A stretch of DNA of 64,000 bases, taken from NCBI RefSeq assembly GCF_002198715.1, contig NZ_MWLK01000015.1, forward strand, positions 238,465-302,464, given 5' to 3'. Positions within the stretch are counted from its first letter, which is position 1. Every line of letters starts with the position of its first letter. Both the position numbers and the translations under genes were made by a program. The stretch comes from Rhodomicrobium sp. R_RK_3. Its GTDB lineage: Bacteria > Pseudomonadota > Alphaproteobacteria > Rhizobiales > Rhodomicrobiaceae. The notes beneath the pieces were generated by a model. It was not told the origin of the DNA. It saw only the letters and a list, made by a program, of their open reading frames with translations, and made no database searches. This document shows, piece after piece, positions 16,979-25,456 of this stretch.

Positions 16979-18022
16979 ATGAGACGGATCGTATGGAGCA
17001 CGATGGCGGCGCTGGCGCTGGCCATCATTGCGGCGGCATCGCCCGCCATGGCCCAGAGCAAGGGCAAGATCTATTACATGGTGCCGACGCTGCTGGACGA
17101 GTTCCAGACCGGCTCGGTCGATGCCATCACCAAATTCATGAAGGATGTCGGCTATGAGACGGTCACGCTCAATGCCGACAACAAGACCGACGTCCAGCAA
17201 AGCCAGATGAATGACGTCATCAATCTGAAGCCCAAGGCCATCGTCCTTGCGGCCGTGGATTTCGGCGCGCTGGCTCCGTATATCGACAAGGCGCGCGCCG
17301 CCGGCATCCCGGTCATGATCTTCGACCGGCAGATCACCACCACGAAGTCCGACCTGACTTCGGTCGCCGGAACGGTCGAGATCGGCCAGATCGCCGCCGA
17401 CGAGATCGAGAAGCTGCTGAAGACCAAGAACGGCGCGGTGAAGGGCAAGGTGCTGCAGGTGCTCGGCGATCCGGGCGACCCCTACACGCTCGACATCCAA
17501 AAGGGTTTTGAGGACAAGATGAAGGCGTTCCCGGACGTCAAGATCATCTCGCTCCCCGCCCTGCAATGGGAAGCCTCCAATGCCGGCACCATCGTCGCCG
17601 ACCAACTGGTCGCCAACCCTGACATCGACCTGATCTTCGTCCACGCCGCCCATCTGGCGGTGACGGCGGTCGCCTCGCTCGAGGCCAAGGGCAAGAAGCC
17701 GGGCGATGTGCTGCTGGTCTCCTCGAACGGCGCTCCGGTCGGGCTGGATCTGATCCGAAAAGGCTGGGAGCAGGTCGAGGTGGAGCAGCCGCTCTACGCG
17801 CAGGCCGCCGCGCTCGCCATGTTCGCCGACAAGGTGATTGCTAAGCAGGAGCTCAAGCCGGGCTCGTACAAGGTGCTCGGCCTGGACTCGACGCTGACCA
17901 CCGAAGCCTGGGGCGCCAACATCAAGATCCCCGGCGCCGCGATCAGCAAGGCCAATATCGACGAGCCGCGCTTCTGGGGCAACATGAAGGCCCCGACCGA
18001 GCCGGTTAAGCCCGTCGAATAG
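16979..18022 (+). CDS. Sugar ABC transporter periplasmic binding protein (type I PBP, ribose/fructose group)
   Basis: A 347-residue protein with a Sec signal peptide ([16 protein letters not shown]..., cleavage near PAMAQS) and AGAGGAGGGG just upstream. The mature part has the periplasmic-binding-protein-1 pattern of the ribose/xylose class: [64 protein letters not shown], and a hinge region [13 protein letters not shown]. Ligand is a monosaccharide or similar polyol; it cannot be specified. It lies 18 bases after the ATPase gene and is followed by a strong hairpin before the permease gene. Confidence 0.85.
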   Translation: MRRIVWSTMAALALAIIAAASPAMAQSKGKIYYMVPTLLDEFQTGSVDAITKFMKDVGYETVTLNADNKTDVQQSQMNDVINLKPKAIVLAAVDFGALAPYIDKARAAGIPVMIFDRQITTTKSDLTSVAGTVEIGQIAADEIEKLLKTKNGAVKGKVLQVLGDPGDPYTLDIQKGFEDKMKAFPDVKIISLPALQWEASNAGTIVADQLVANPDIDLIFVHAAHLAVTAVASLEAKGKKPGDVLLVSSNGAPVGLDLIRKGWEQVEVEQPLYAQAAALAMFADKVIAKQELKPGSYKVLGLDSTLTTEAWGANIKIPGAAISKANIDEPRFWGNMKAPTEPVKPVE

Positions 18023-18040
18023 TCCCGCCGCAATCAGCCA

Positions 18041-18065
18041 GCCGGTCTGCCCCGCGCAGACCGGC
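18041..18065 (+). promoter_or_regulatory. Intercistronic hairpin after the binding-protein gene
   Basis: GCCGGTCTGC, loop CCCGC, GCAGACCGGC: a perfect 10-base-pair stem starting 19 bases after the binding-protein stop. No T-run follows, so it is more likely an mRNA-stabilising or attenuating element that lets the binding protein be made in excess of the permease. Confidence 0.6.
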
Positions 18066-18112
18066 GCCGCCTGCCCATCCCGGCCCGGCCGATCCTTCGG
18101 AGCTGTCCTCAA

Positions 18113-19111
18113 ATGATGTCTTCCCGCCGCCGGGATGTGATCGAATTCCTTCTCAACAATCTGGTCTGGCTGCTTTTGGTGGCCGTCCTCGTCGTGTTCT
18201 CACTGACGGTGCCGAACTATTTCCAGATCGGCATCTTCGCCAACATCATCGAGCAATCGACCTATGTCGGCGTCATCGCCATCGGCCTCGCCATCTGCAT
18301 CATCGCCGGCAATATGGATCTCTCGGTGGAATCGGTCGCCGCGCTGACCGCGATGGTCGTCGGCATCCTGTTCTGCTCGCGCGGCGTTGGCCTCGGCTAC
18401 AGTTTTTCGCCCGAATGGCTGGTCGTGCCGATTTCGCTCGCCATTGCGCTGGGGGTCGGTGCGGTCATCGGCGCGCTGAACGGCTGGCTGGTGGTCGGGC
18501 TGAAGATGAACGCCTTCATCGCCACGCTCGCCTCCTATATCTGGGTGCGCGGGCTGGTGGTGGCGCTGTCCGGTGGCCGCTCGGCGCAGGATCTGGCGCC
18601 GTCGCTGCGCGTCATCGGCATCCAGACCGTGCTCAACATCCCGCTGACCGCCTGGGTCGCCATCGCCTGCTTTGCCGGCTTCTCCTTCGTCATGGCGAAG
18701 ACGCCTTTCGGGCGGCACGTCACCATGATCGGCGGCAACCCGGTCGCGACTTTCCGCGCGGGCATCAAGGTTGATCGGCTGGTGGTGATTACCTTCGTGC
18801 TGGCGGGCGCGATCGCGGGGCTGGCGGGCTGGCTGCTCGCCATCCGCTCCTCCGGCGCGACGGCCAATCTCGGCACGGGCATGCTGTTCAACGCCTTCGC
18901 CGCGGTGGTGATCGGCGGCGTCAGCCTGAAGGGCGGCATCGGCCGCCTGCCGGGCGTCTATGCCGGGGTGCTGCTGCTATCCTCGATCCACACCGCCATC
19001 AATCTGATGGGCCTGCCCGCCCATTACACGCAGATGATCCTGGGCGGGCTGGTGCTGGCCGCCGTGCTGCTGGATACGGTGAAACTGTCTATCCGGCAGC
19101 GCTTGGCGTGA
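18113..19111 (+). CDS. Sugar ABC transporter permease (RbsC/FrcC type)
   Basis: A 332-residue membrane protein of the BPD_transp_2 (RbsC) family with about eight to ten hydrophobic helices. Family motifs include GLAICIIAGNMDLSVESV near the N-terminus, GALNGWLVVGLKMNAFIATL, and VIGGVSLKGGIGRLPGVYAG. It forms the homodimeric channel for the sugar system. There are two adjacent ATG codons (18113 and 18116); either could serve. The gene ends 21 bases before a hairpin-ended repeat. The operon order ATPase, binding protein, permease differs from Frc (B-C-A). Confidence 0.87.
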   Translation: MMSSRRRDVIEFLLNNLVWLLLVAVLVVFSLTVPNYFQIGIFANIIEQSTYVGVIAIGLAICIIAGNMDLSVESVAALTAMVVGILFCSRGVGLGYSFSPEWLVVPISLAIALGVGAVIGALNGWLVVGLKMNAFIATLASYIWVRGLVVALSGGRSAQDLAPSLRVIGIQTVLNIPLTAWVAIACFAGFSFVMAKTPFGRHVTMIGGNPVATFRAGIKVDRLVVITFVLAGAIAGLAGWLLAIRSSGATANLGTGMLFNAFAAVVIGGVSLKGGIGRLPGVYAGVLLLSSIHTAINLMGLPAHYTQMILGGLVLAAVLLDTVKLSIRQRLA

Positions 19112-19131
19112 GAGAGGCGAGGCCCGTTTTT

Positions 19132-19234
19132 GTCATCCCCGCGAAAGCGGGGATCCAGTAAACGGCAAAGTCAGGCGCGGCGCCCTGCATTGCGCCGAAT
19201 GCTGCGGAGTACTCCCCGCTTTCGCGGGGATGAC
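19132..19234. repeat. MITE-like inverted repeat, GTCATCCCCGCG family, copy 1
   Basis: About 103 bases bounded by GTCATCCCCGCGAAAGCGGG at the left and CCCGCTTTCGCGGGGATGAC at the right; each end is also a hairpin in itself. The interior includes ATCCAGTAAACGGCAAA and GCTGCGGAGTACT. It lies in the convergent gap between the sugar permease and the Hsp70-like gene, where its hairpins could also end transcription. Further copies are at 28657-28761 and 43203-43308. Confidence 0.8.
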
Positions 19235-19240
19235 GATTCT

Positions 19241-20638
19241 CTAAATATGCACCGGCGCGGTCTGCTGCGGAATGTACTGCACCGCGCCCCCGACGGCGAC
19301 GGCAAGCTGCCGCTCCACGGCGCGCATACCGGGCGCGTTGACCAGCAATTCCGTCAGCTCGCGGTTGGCCTCGACATAGCGCCAGGACAGTGGCGGATTG
19401 GCCGAAAGCTCGGTCACCATGGGCAGGCGATTGCCGCCGCCGGTTAACACAATCTCGATCGGCGTTTGCACGTTGCGGGGCGAGAAATGCCGGGCGCAGG
19501 CAATCGCGACCTTCAGGGTGGCATGGAATTTCGATCGCAGGTTTTGCGTGAATTCCTGCACGCGCTTGTCGGCCAGGAACTCCTCCCGCGTGACGGTGCA
19601 GGTGCCGTCGTTGAGGTCGACCGTCACGCTGCCGTCGGTAAAAAGCGCTTCCTTATTGGCGCGTTGCCGGCTCCTGAGACGCCGGGCCGCGCCCTTGCCC
19701 GCCTGGTCATGGGGATCGATGCCGACCTCATCCAGAATCCGTCGCGTCAGCAGCATATCAAGGTGATCGCCGGCCTGGCGCAGGATCTGCGAGCTCTGCG
19801 GGATCTCGCCCACCACATTGTTGCCGGCAAGACCGGTCATGAAGGCGCCGAAATCGGAGGTGCCCGCGCCGATATCCGCCACCACGATGACCCGGCGTCC
19901 GGTTCTGCGGATGAGCCCGGCGGCGACCGCGTTTGCTTCCAGGATCGAGGCGCTCTCGGTGCCGGGAGCCGATTCGAAGACGTGGTCGAATTGCTCGAGC
20001 TTGGCGAACAACCCCAGTTCGATGATTTCGGCAAGTACCCGGTGCGCAAGATCGTGCGGCAAGCCCTTGGGCGCGGCGAGCCTGTCGCCAAGCCGGTCGA
20101 CAACGGCGAAGGCGCAAAGGAGAAGGCCCTTCAAGGTTTTTTCGCCGTCCCTGGCCCGGGCGCGGTCCCACGCCGGACGCGCCAATCGCAAGGGGACGGG
20201 CCAGGGCGCAGGCGCCCGCTCGGCGGCCGTCTGCGCTTTCGAGAGAAGATGCGCCAGAAACAGGACCAGAAGCTGCCGCGGCGTATAGCTGCCGGTCGGG
20301 TCGACTTCGGCTTCGAGGGCTTCATCGAGAGAGTCGGTATCTTGCGTGCTCAGATATTGCTTGGGCGAACTGAAGGCCAGACGGCCGCGATATTCGCCCC
20401 GGACCGCCTCCCGCGCGGCTTCGTCGCCGAACAGGACGGCGTCGTCCGTCAGATAGATCACGGAAGGCAGCAAGACGGGATTGCCTGACAGACCGTCACG
20501 AAGGGGCAGCGGTATAATCTCCCGCTCCCGGAGCTGCGAGGTTACCTTGCGCTTGACCAGCGCGGCCTTCGACAGTGCCGTGCCGAAGTCTATGCAGCCA
20601 ATCCAGTTGCGGTCGCGCGGCATGGTCAATAAAGACAT
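19241..20638 (-). CDS. Hsp70/actin-fold ATPase without a substrate-binding domain
   Basis: A 465-residue protein, essentially only an Hsp70-type nucleotide-binding domain. Phosphate-1 motif CIDFGTALSKAAL (Asp17), connect-like EANAVAAGLI, phosphate-2 motif VVADIGAGTSDFG (254-264), AGDHLDMLLTRRIL (289-302), and adenosine motif IVLTGGGNRLP (396-406) are all present. Canonical DnaK is about 640 residues, so the peptide-binding half is missing. GAGAGGGGATCG precedes the chosen ATG; an upstream frame extension to 20929 overlaps the partner gene and is implausible. The upstream neighbour, 40 bases away on the same strand, ends in a GrpE-like domain, pointing to an ATPase/exchange-factor pair. Client and purpose are unknown. 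Confidence 0.8.
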   Translation of the reverse strand: MSLLTMPRDRNWIGCIDFGTALSKAALVKRKVTSQLREREIIPLPLRDGLSGNPVLLPSVIYLTDDAVLFGDEAAREAVRGEYRGRLAFSSPKQYLSTQDTDSLDEALEAEVDPTGSYTPRQLLVLFLAHLLSKAQTAAERAPAPWPVPLRLARPAWDRARARDGEKTLKGLLLCAFAVVDRLGDRLAAPKGLPHDLAHRVLAEIIELGLFAKLEQFDHVFESAPGTESASILEANAVAAGLIRRTGRRVIVVADIGAGTSDFGAFMTGLAGNNVVGEIPQSSQILRQAGDHLDMLLTRRILDEVGIDPHDQAGKGAARRLRSRQRANKEALFTDGSVTVDLNDGTCTVTREEFLADKRVQEFTQNLRSKFHATLKVAIACARHFSPRNVQTPIEIVLTGGGNRLPMVTELSANPPLSWRYVEANRELTELLVNAPGMRAVERQLAVAVGGAVQYIPQQTAPVHI

Positions 20639-20678
20639 CGATCCCCTCTCCCTCTTGCCCCATAAAAACGACTGAATC

Positions 20679-21821
20679 TCAATTGAGTTCAACCACTCCA
20701 CGCAACAGAACAACTTGCTGAGAGCCGACCCGGCGGATGATCGGCGGCTTGACGATGCGCACGTGATCGCCGGGCATGGCTTCGTCGGAATCGTGAAAGA
20801 CGGGATCGAATTCGGCGAGTTCACCGACGGCGCATTGGGGCTCGATGTCCCGGTAGCGCGCGGCCTGCCGCACCCATTGCAGAATGAGGTTCGAGGCGCC
20901 CTTGGCCGATTTCGTGCGCGTCGCGGCATCGCCGGCGGCGACGGCTTCGAGCTTGTCGAAGGACCGGGTCAGGACGCCGATATCCTGCAGTGCCCGGCCG
21001 ATGGCTTCGTCGGCTTCCGCCCAGGCGGCTTCTTTCATCAGATGCTGGTGCTGCGCTCCCTGGCCCGGCGCGGGCCCCGGTGCCGGCGTCGGAGCGGGCG
21101 CCGCGCGCGGTGCGGTATTCTCGCGGCCGCGCCGCCAGAGCTGGTCCCATAACAGGGCGTTGATGTCATCGGCGAAAGTCACCCAGCGCTTGCGCAGCAG
21201 GAAGGCGCGATGGGGAGGCTCGAAAAGACCGGCGATGTCGGCTGACGCCGGATAGGCGGGACCCGGAAACAGCATCCCCAGCACGCGCAGCATCGGCTGG
21301 ACCGCGCGCGTAAAGGCCAGTGGCGTCGGCGGCGCCTTCGCGGCTTTGACCAGGGCCATGAAGGCCGGCTCGAGCTCCTCGATGGAGATCGACGTGCGCA
21401 GCTCCGCGACCTCGGCCAGATTACCGAAGATCACGCCGAGCGCGCCCGTCCGCCGCGTTTCAGGCAGCTTGCGGACCTGTTCGGCCAGAGCGTTGAATGC
21501 GTCCGCCGTATGGGCCGCATCATCGAACAGCAGTCGCAGCATGAAGCCGCGCAGGCGCTTCTCATTGCCCGGAAGCTGGGCAACGGCCGCCGCCGCATAG
21601 TCGTAAAGCCATTTCGGCCGTGTGGCGTCGAGTGCGGCGGCGAATTCGGCCAGCCTTGCATCGGTGATTTCGGCGCGCTGCTCGGGGCTCAGTGCGGCAA
21701 TCGGCGCGACGGGCTTCGACAGCAGCTCGCGCAAATCTTTCGCGGCGACGGCAGCCTCCGATTTGGCCTGCGGTCTCTTGCCGTCGAGCTCGAAGATTTT
21801 GACGAGCGATACGATAGACAT
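20679..21821 (-). CDS. Partner of the Hsp70-like ATPase, with C-terminal GrpE-like domain
   Basis: A 380-residue soluble protein. Residues 1-235 are mostly helical with no family recognised; 238-256 is a Pro/Ala linker (APAPTPAPGPAPGQG); 258-325 is helical; 333-379 resembles the GrpE head: GELAEFDPVFHDSDE, GDHVRIVKPP, VVLLRGVVELN, compared with the GrpE pattern of a FDP..HEA motif followed by V.....G.......LR.A.V.V. GrpE is the nucleotide exchange factor of Hsp70, and the next gene encodes an Hsp70-like ATPase, which supports the reading. The start MSIVSLVKIFELDGK has AGGAA upstream; a 19-residue longer start is less likely. The GrpE assignment is by eye. Confidence 0.65.
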   Translation of the reverse strand: MSIVSLVKIFELDGKRPQAKSEAAVAAKDLRELLSKPVAPIAALSPEQRAEITDARLAEFAAALDATRPKWLYDYAAAAVAQLPGNEKRLRGFMLRLLFDDAAHTADAFNALAEQVRKLPETRRTGALGVIFGNLAEVAELRTSISIEELEPAFMALVKAAKAPPTPLAFTRAVQPMLRVLGMLFPGPAYPASADIAGLFEPPHRAFLLRKRWVTFADDINALLWDQLWRRGRENTAPRAAPAPTPAPGPAPGQGAQHQHLMKEAAWAEADEAIGRALQDIGVLTRSFDKLEAVAAGDAATRTKSAKGASNLILQWVRQAARYRDIEPQCAVGELAEFDPVFHDSDEAMPGDHVRIVKPPIIRRVGSQQVVLLRGVVELN

Positions 21822-22030
21822 CCGTCGTGACTTTCCTGCGCCGGTCCTGCTGGTCCGATGCCGCCAGCTACTGCTCAAGCATTTCGCAATCGATGATCTA
21901 TATCACTGAATTCGCATTTCTCGAAAAGCTCGCGCCACAGGCAGGCCATTACGCCGGGCCATTGTGGTCCGAAGGGCGCGATGGCGATGGCTGCGATCCG
22001 GCCGGTGATGGCCTATGATGGGCGTCAATA

Positions 22031-22516
22031 ATGGTGGGTGTCATGCGGTCGCGCCTGTGGTTTCCAATGCTTTGCGTCTGGTTGCTGGCCCTGGCGGCCG
22101 GCGCCGCCCAGGCCGCCGAGCGCCCGGCAAATGAAGCGCCTCTCGGCGGGGTTTCGTTCCGGACGCTGGACGGCGACGTGCAGGAAGTCGAAATCAGCGA
22201 GATCTGGCGCATTCGCGATACCGCCGGGCGGGACGAGCCTCCCGGCGCCGTGGTCATCGACTACGCCTTCGAGCGCCTTTACGTGAAGGACACGCTCGAC
22301 AATGTCGTCGCCAAGGTGCGGGTGCGGCGCAAAGTCGACCGCTTCACGCTGCCGAGCGGCAAGCCGGTCTACGTGGTGGCCGACAAGGTCATCGGCATCA
22401 TGCGCGCCATCCCCGGCCAGCATCACGAGAGGTCGAAGTCGCTGCTCATGGCGCGGGAAGGCCAGCAGCAGGTCCAGGAATCGCGGGAGGCAATCCGCGA
22501 GCTCTTGCATAAATAA
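22031..22516 (+). CDS. Secreted hypothetical protein
   Basis: A 161-residue protein with a signal peptide (core FPMLCVWLLALAAGAAQA, cleavage before AERP). The mature part contains GVSFRTLDGDVQEVEISEIW, a Val-rich segment DNVVAKVRVRRKVDRFTLPSG and an Arg/Gln/Glu-rich helical C-terminus (REGQQQVQESREAIREL). I do not recognise the family. An internal ATG at 22043 has GGTGGG five bases upstream and may be the true start, removing four residues. It is transcribed divergently from the Hsp70-like pair across about 210 bases. Confidence 0.65.
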   Translation: MVGVMRSRLWFPMLCVWLLALAAGAAQAAERPANEAPLGGVSFRTLDGDVQEVEISEIWRIRDTAGRDEPPGAVVIDYAFERLYVKDTLDNVVAKVRVRRKVDRFTLPSGKPVYVVADKVIGIMRAIPGQHHERSKSLLMAREGQQQVQESREAIRELLHK

Positions 22517-22648
22517 CCGCGACCGTTTCAGCTTATGCGTGTGCCTTAGCGATTGATTCACCTTGATCGAGGAAGCTTGAGCGCGATCCCTAAGGCGCCG
22601 CCTTAAGCTGCCTCATGGACGGGTCACAAGCAGACGGATGGGTGCGCG

Positions 22649-23773
22649 ATGGCGGATGATGGTCACAATCCGGATGACGCTGCCCGGTCGCCGCCCTCTG
22701 CCGACACGCTCGCGTTGCTGCGGCGCCGTCCCGTCCAGGCTGTCGCCATTGCCGCGATCCTCGGCATTGCCGCCGCCGCCTTCGCCTATACCGGCGGCTG
22801 GCTGACGCCGGACCGCCTGAGTCCCGCCCGCTTCGTCGACGGTATGCAGCAAGCGCACGGCGTCTTCCCCGGCTTCCGGCGGTCGCACGCCAAGGGCATC
22901 TGCCTCGCCGGAACCTTCATGGGGACTCCGGACGCCAAATCCTGGTCGGTGGCCAGCGTCTTCAATGGCGACCCGGTCCCGGTCACCGGCCGGTTCGCGG
23001 AATCGACCCCCAATCCCTACGCCCCGGATTCAAGCGATCCGGTGCGCAGCATGGCGCTCCGCATGCCGGCGGAGGGCGGCGAATGGCGCACCGGCATGAA
23101 CAACACGCCCGGCCTGCCCGTCTCGACCACCGAGGACTTCTTCGCGCTGGTCTTCGCCACCGCGCCGGACCCGCAGACCGGCAAGCCCGATCCGGCAAAG
23201 GTGCAGCCCTTCGTCGCCAGCCATCCCGAGATGGCCGCCTATCTCGCCCGCGCCGCCGCCAAGCCGCTTGCCGCGAATTTCGTCAATGACAGCTTCAACA
23301 GCGTCAACGGCTTCATCTATGTTGCGCCGGACGGCCAGCGGCGGCTGGTGCGCTGGACCATGCGCGCCGAGGCGCCGTTCTCCTCGCTCAGCCAGGAGGA
23401 GCGGGAAAAGGCGGCGCCGAACTACGTCTTCGACGATCTGCTGGCGCAAGTCGCCGCCGGTCCGCAAAAATGGCGCCTGATCGCGACCTTCGCCGAGCCC
23501 GGCGATCCGAACAAGGCCGCCGAGCTATGGCCGGAGGGGCGCCGCGAGGTCGACATGGGCGAGCTGATCGTCACCCATGTCGAGAGCGAGGCGCCGGGCA
23601 ATTGCCGCGACATCAATTTCGATCCGATGGTGCTGCCGCCAGGCATCGAGCCGTCCGACGATCCGATCGCCTACGCGCGCTCCGCCGTCTATTCCTCATC
23701 CTTCCGCCGGCGCATGGGCGAGCCAAAATCCCCCAGCGCGATTGCTGGCCGTTCAGCGGAGGCGCCGCAATGA
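22649..23773 (+). CDS. Membrane-anchored catalase-family heme peroxidase
   Basis: A 374-residue catalase-family peroxidase (SrpA/catalase-related group). An N-terminal helix (about 30-52) anchors it, with the enzyme presumably periplasmic. Heme-side motifs are visible: RRSHAKGICLAGTF with the distal His, a conserved Asn region FVNDSFNSVNGFIYV, and DDPIAYARSAVYSSSFRRR with the proximal heme-ligating Tyr. Small catalase-fold proteins of this type use peroxide with an organic electron donor rather than dismutating it. Its stop overlaps the start of a cytochrome b561 gene (ATGA), so the two are coupled and the cytochrome is the probable electron donor from quinol. Confidence 0.85.
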   Translation: MADDGHNPDDAARSPPSADTLALLRRRPVQAVAIAAILGIAAAAFAYTGGWLTPDRLSPARFVDGMQQAHGVFPGFRRSHAKGICLAGTFMGTPDAKSWSVASVFNGDPVPVTGRFAESTPNPYAPDSSDPVRSMALRMPAEGGEWRTGMNNTPGLPVSTTEDFFALVFATAPDPQTGKPDPAKVQPFVASHPEMAAYLARAAAKPLAANFVNDSFNSVNGFIYVAPDGQRRLVRWTMRAEAPFSSLSQEEREKAAPNYVFDDLLAQVAAGPQKWRLIATFAEPGDPNKAAELWPEGRREVDMGELIVTHVESEAPGNCRDINFDPMVLPPGIEPSDDPIAYARSAVYSSSFRRRMGEPKSPSAIAGRSAEAPQ

Positions 23774-24288
23774 CCCATTATTTCAACGGCCTCGCGCGCG
23801 TCCTGCACTGGCTGATGGCGTTGCTCATCCTGACCATGCTGTTCATCGGCATCGGCATGGTCAGCACCGTATCGCCGCGCTATTACGAGCTGCTCACCGT
23901 CCACCGCTCGATCGGCATCGTCGTGCTGGTCCTGGCGGCCGTTCGGCTCATCAACCGGCTGCTGCGCCCGGTGCCGCCGCTCCCCGCCGACCTGCCCGGC
24001 TGGCAGCGTTTCGCCGCCCAGTCGTCGCATCTCATGCTCTATGTGCTGATGTTCGCCTTGCCGCTGGTCGGCTGGGCGATGCTGTCCGCGGGCGGCTATC
24101 CGATCGTGATCTTCGGCTCGATCCCATTGCCGCCGATCGCGCCGCATGGCGACCAGCTCTTCGCCGTCCTGCGCACATCGCATAGCGTGCTGGCCTTCCT
24201 GCTGTTCGCCATCATCCTCGCCCATCTGGCTGCCGCTTTGTTCCACCGCCTGATCCGCCAGGATGATGTGCTGAAGAGCATGACCTGA
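23770..24288 (+). CDS. Cytochrome b561 family protein
   Basis: A 172-residue four-helix membrane cytochrome b of the bacterial CybB family. Potential heme ligands are His13 (ARVLHWLMALL), the His in LTVHRSIGIVV, and two in the last helices (LRTSHSVLAFLLFA, ILAHLAAALFHRL). It passes electrons from the quinone pool across the inner membrane. The start overlaps the catalase-family stop by four bases, implying a two-component respiratory peroxidase. Such b561-catalase pairs are known from gene neighbourhoods, but the electron transfer is inferred. Confidence 0.88.
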   Translation: MTHYFNGLARVLHWLMALLILTMLFIGIGMVSTVSPRYYELLTVHRSIGIVVLVLAAVRLINRLLRPVPPLPADLPGWQRFAAQSSHLMLYVLMFALPLVGWAMLSAGGYPIVIFGSIPLPPIAPHGDQLFAVLRTSHSVLAFLLFAIILAHLAAALFHRLIRQDDVLKSMT

Positions 24289-24344
24289 GGCCAGTGGCGC
24301 ATGCTGTCGCAGTTCGGCGGCGGGAGGTTGACGGGCGGGGGATT

Positions 24345-24617
24345 ATGGAACAAAGTGCGAACATGGTAATGCGAGGTGATCCGCAGCCGCGCGGTTATAC
24401 GTGGCGGCAACAGACGCTTCAGGCTTTGCTGAAGGCGCGCATCAACATCCGCGTCTGGTGCGAGGCCTGCGGCCATGCGGCCATACACGGCCCGGATTGG
24501 GCGGCGACCTCCTTCGGCCTGCCTTACGACACCACGCTCTACGAGGTGGCGCAGCTTCTGGTGTGCAGCCAATGCGGCTCGCGCCGCGTCGGCATCGAGA
24601 CCGCGCCCGATCGTTGA
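24345..24617 (+). CDS. Small zinc-ribbon protein
   Basis: A 90-residue protein with two CxxC knuckles (VWCEACGHAA and LVCSQCGSRR) about 37 residues apart, the spacing of a treble-clef or zinc-ribbon. The start MEQSANMVMRGD follows GGGCGGGGG; internal ATGs at 24363 and 24369 are alternatives. No catalytic motif; it may bind nucleic acid or protein. It follows the cytochrome gene by 56 bases on the same strand and ends 2 bases from the stop of the convergent hydrolase gene. Short proteins of this kind are common and uncharacterised in Hyphomicrobiales. Confidence 0.65.
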   Translation: MEQSANMVMRGDPQPRGYTWRQQTLQALLKARINIRVWCEACGHAAIHGPDWAATSFGLPYDTTLYEVAQLLVCSQCGSRRVGIETAPDR

Positions 24618-24619
24618 GC

Positions 24620-25318
24620 TTATGCCCGTTTCAGCAGGAGAGCAGCAAGCTCTTGCGGCATGTCGATCATCACATCGTGCCCGCAAGGCAACTCTTCCCG
24701 CCACCAGTCGCGCTCCGATGCGGCATCGTAAAACTGACGCATAGGACCATCCCAGCCGTTCGCCAGAATGTAGCCGATGTCGGCCACGCTGTCGCAGGCG
24801 CCGGTTAGCGCGGCAGGTGTTTCAAACGTCGATAATGGGTGCATCGTGCATTGAAGGTCGATCCATTCGGCATCCGCGGCGTTGTCGCCGAAAAACAGTG
24901 CCGGAATGGTTGGGACCTTCCAACCATCGCCGTGAGCGAGGGCGATTTCGCGGTGGCGCTGCCCCGAATCGGGCAAATAGCTGTTGATGGACCGGCCGTC
25001 ATCGGGAACGAAGGCGTCGACATAGATCAGCGAGCGAATCCGCTCCGGCATCCGGTCGGCGACATGGCGCACCACCACGCCGGCATAGGAATGCCCCACC
25101 AGGATGGCGTCTTCGACCTCTTCCCAGATCATCAGGTTGATGATGTCATCGATATGCGTCTCGAGGCCGACGTCTCGGCTGAGCAGATGCGAGCGGTCGC
25201 CGAGCCCGGTCAGCGTTGGTGTGAAGACCCGGTGCCCTTCGGCTGCCAAAAGCGGGCGGACGCGTTTCCAGAGCCAGCCGGCGCGCCAGGCGCCATGGAC
25301 TAGAACATAATCGGTCAT
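24620..25318 (-). CDS. Alpha/beta-fold hydrolase (EstC/methylesterase-like)
   Basis: A 232-residue alpha/beta hydrolase starting MTDYVLVHGAWRAGWLWKRV. The oxyanion motif VHGAW, nucleophile elbow VGHSYAG, and terminal PCGHDVMIDMP with the catalytic His complete the triad together with an Asp in IYVDAF or later. This layout is that of the EstC/plant methylesterase-like group, which act on small esters. It is transcribed divergently from an HxlR regulator across 138 bases, so the regulator probably controls it, possibly in response to an electrophile or aromatic compound. A longer frame extends upstream to 25579 but would run into the divergent gene. Confidence 0.85.
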   Translation of the reverse strand: MTDYVLVHGAWRAGWLWKRVRPLLAAEGHRVFTPTLTGLGDRSHLLSRDVGLETHIDDIINLMIWEEVEDAILVGHSYAGVVVRHVADRMPERIRSLIYVDAFVPDDGRSINSYLPDSGQRHREIALAHGDGWKVPTIPALFFGDNAADAEWIDLQCTMHPLSTFETPAALTGACDSVADIGYILANGWDGPMRQFYDAASERDWWREELPCGHDVMIDMPQELAALLLKRA

Positions 25319-25456
25319 TGCGGAGAGCCCCCTTGCTTTCGAGATGACGCGGCGTCCGTAATCGTGACGCCGGCCACAACTGGCCTGCCCGCAGCGCCTG
25401 CGCCAAGTCTGTTTTTCAGACTGGCATCCCGGCTGCCGCCTCCTTAAATTGCGGCT

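Noticed and set aside
19132..19234. CRISPR-like repeats because of GTCATCCCCGCG recurrence
   Set aside because: Copies are dispersed by many kilobases and inverted rather than regularly spaced direct repeats with spacers; no cas genes.
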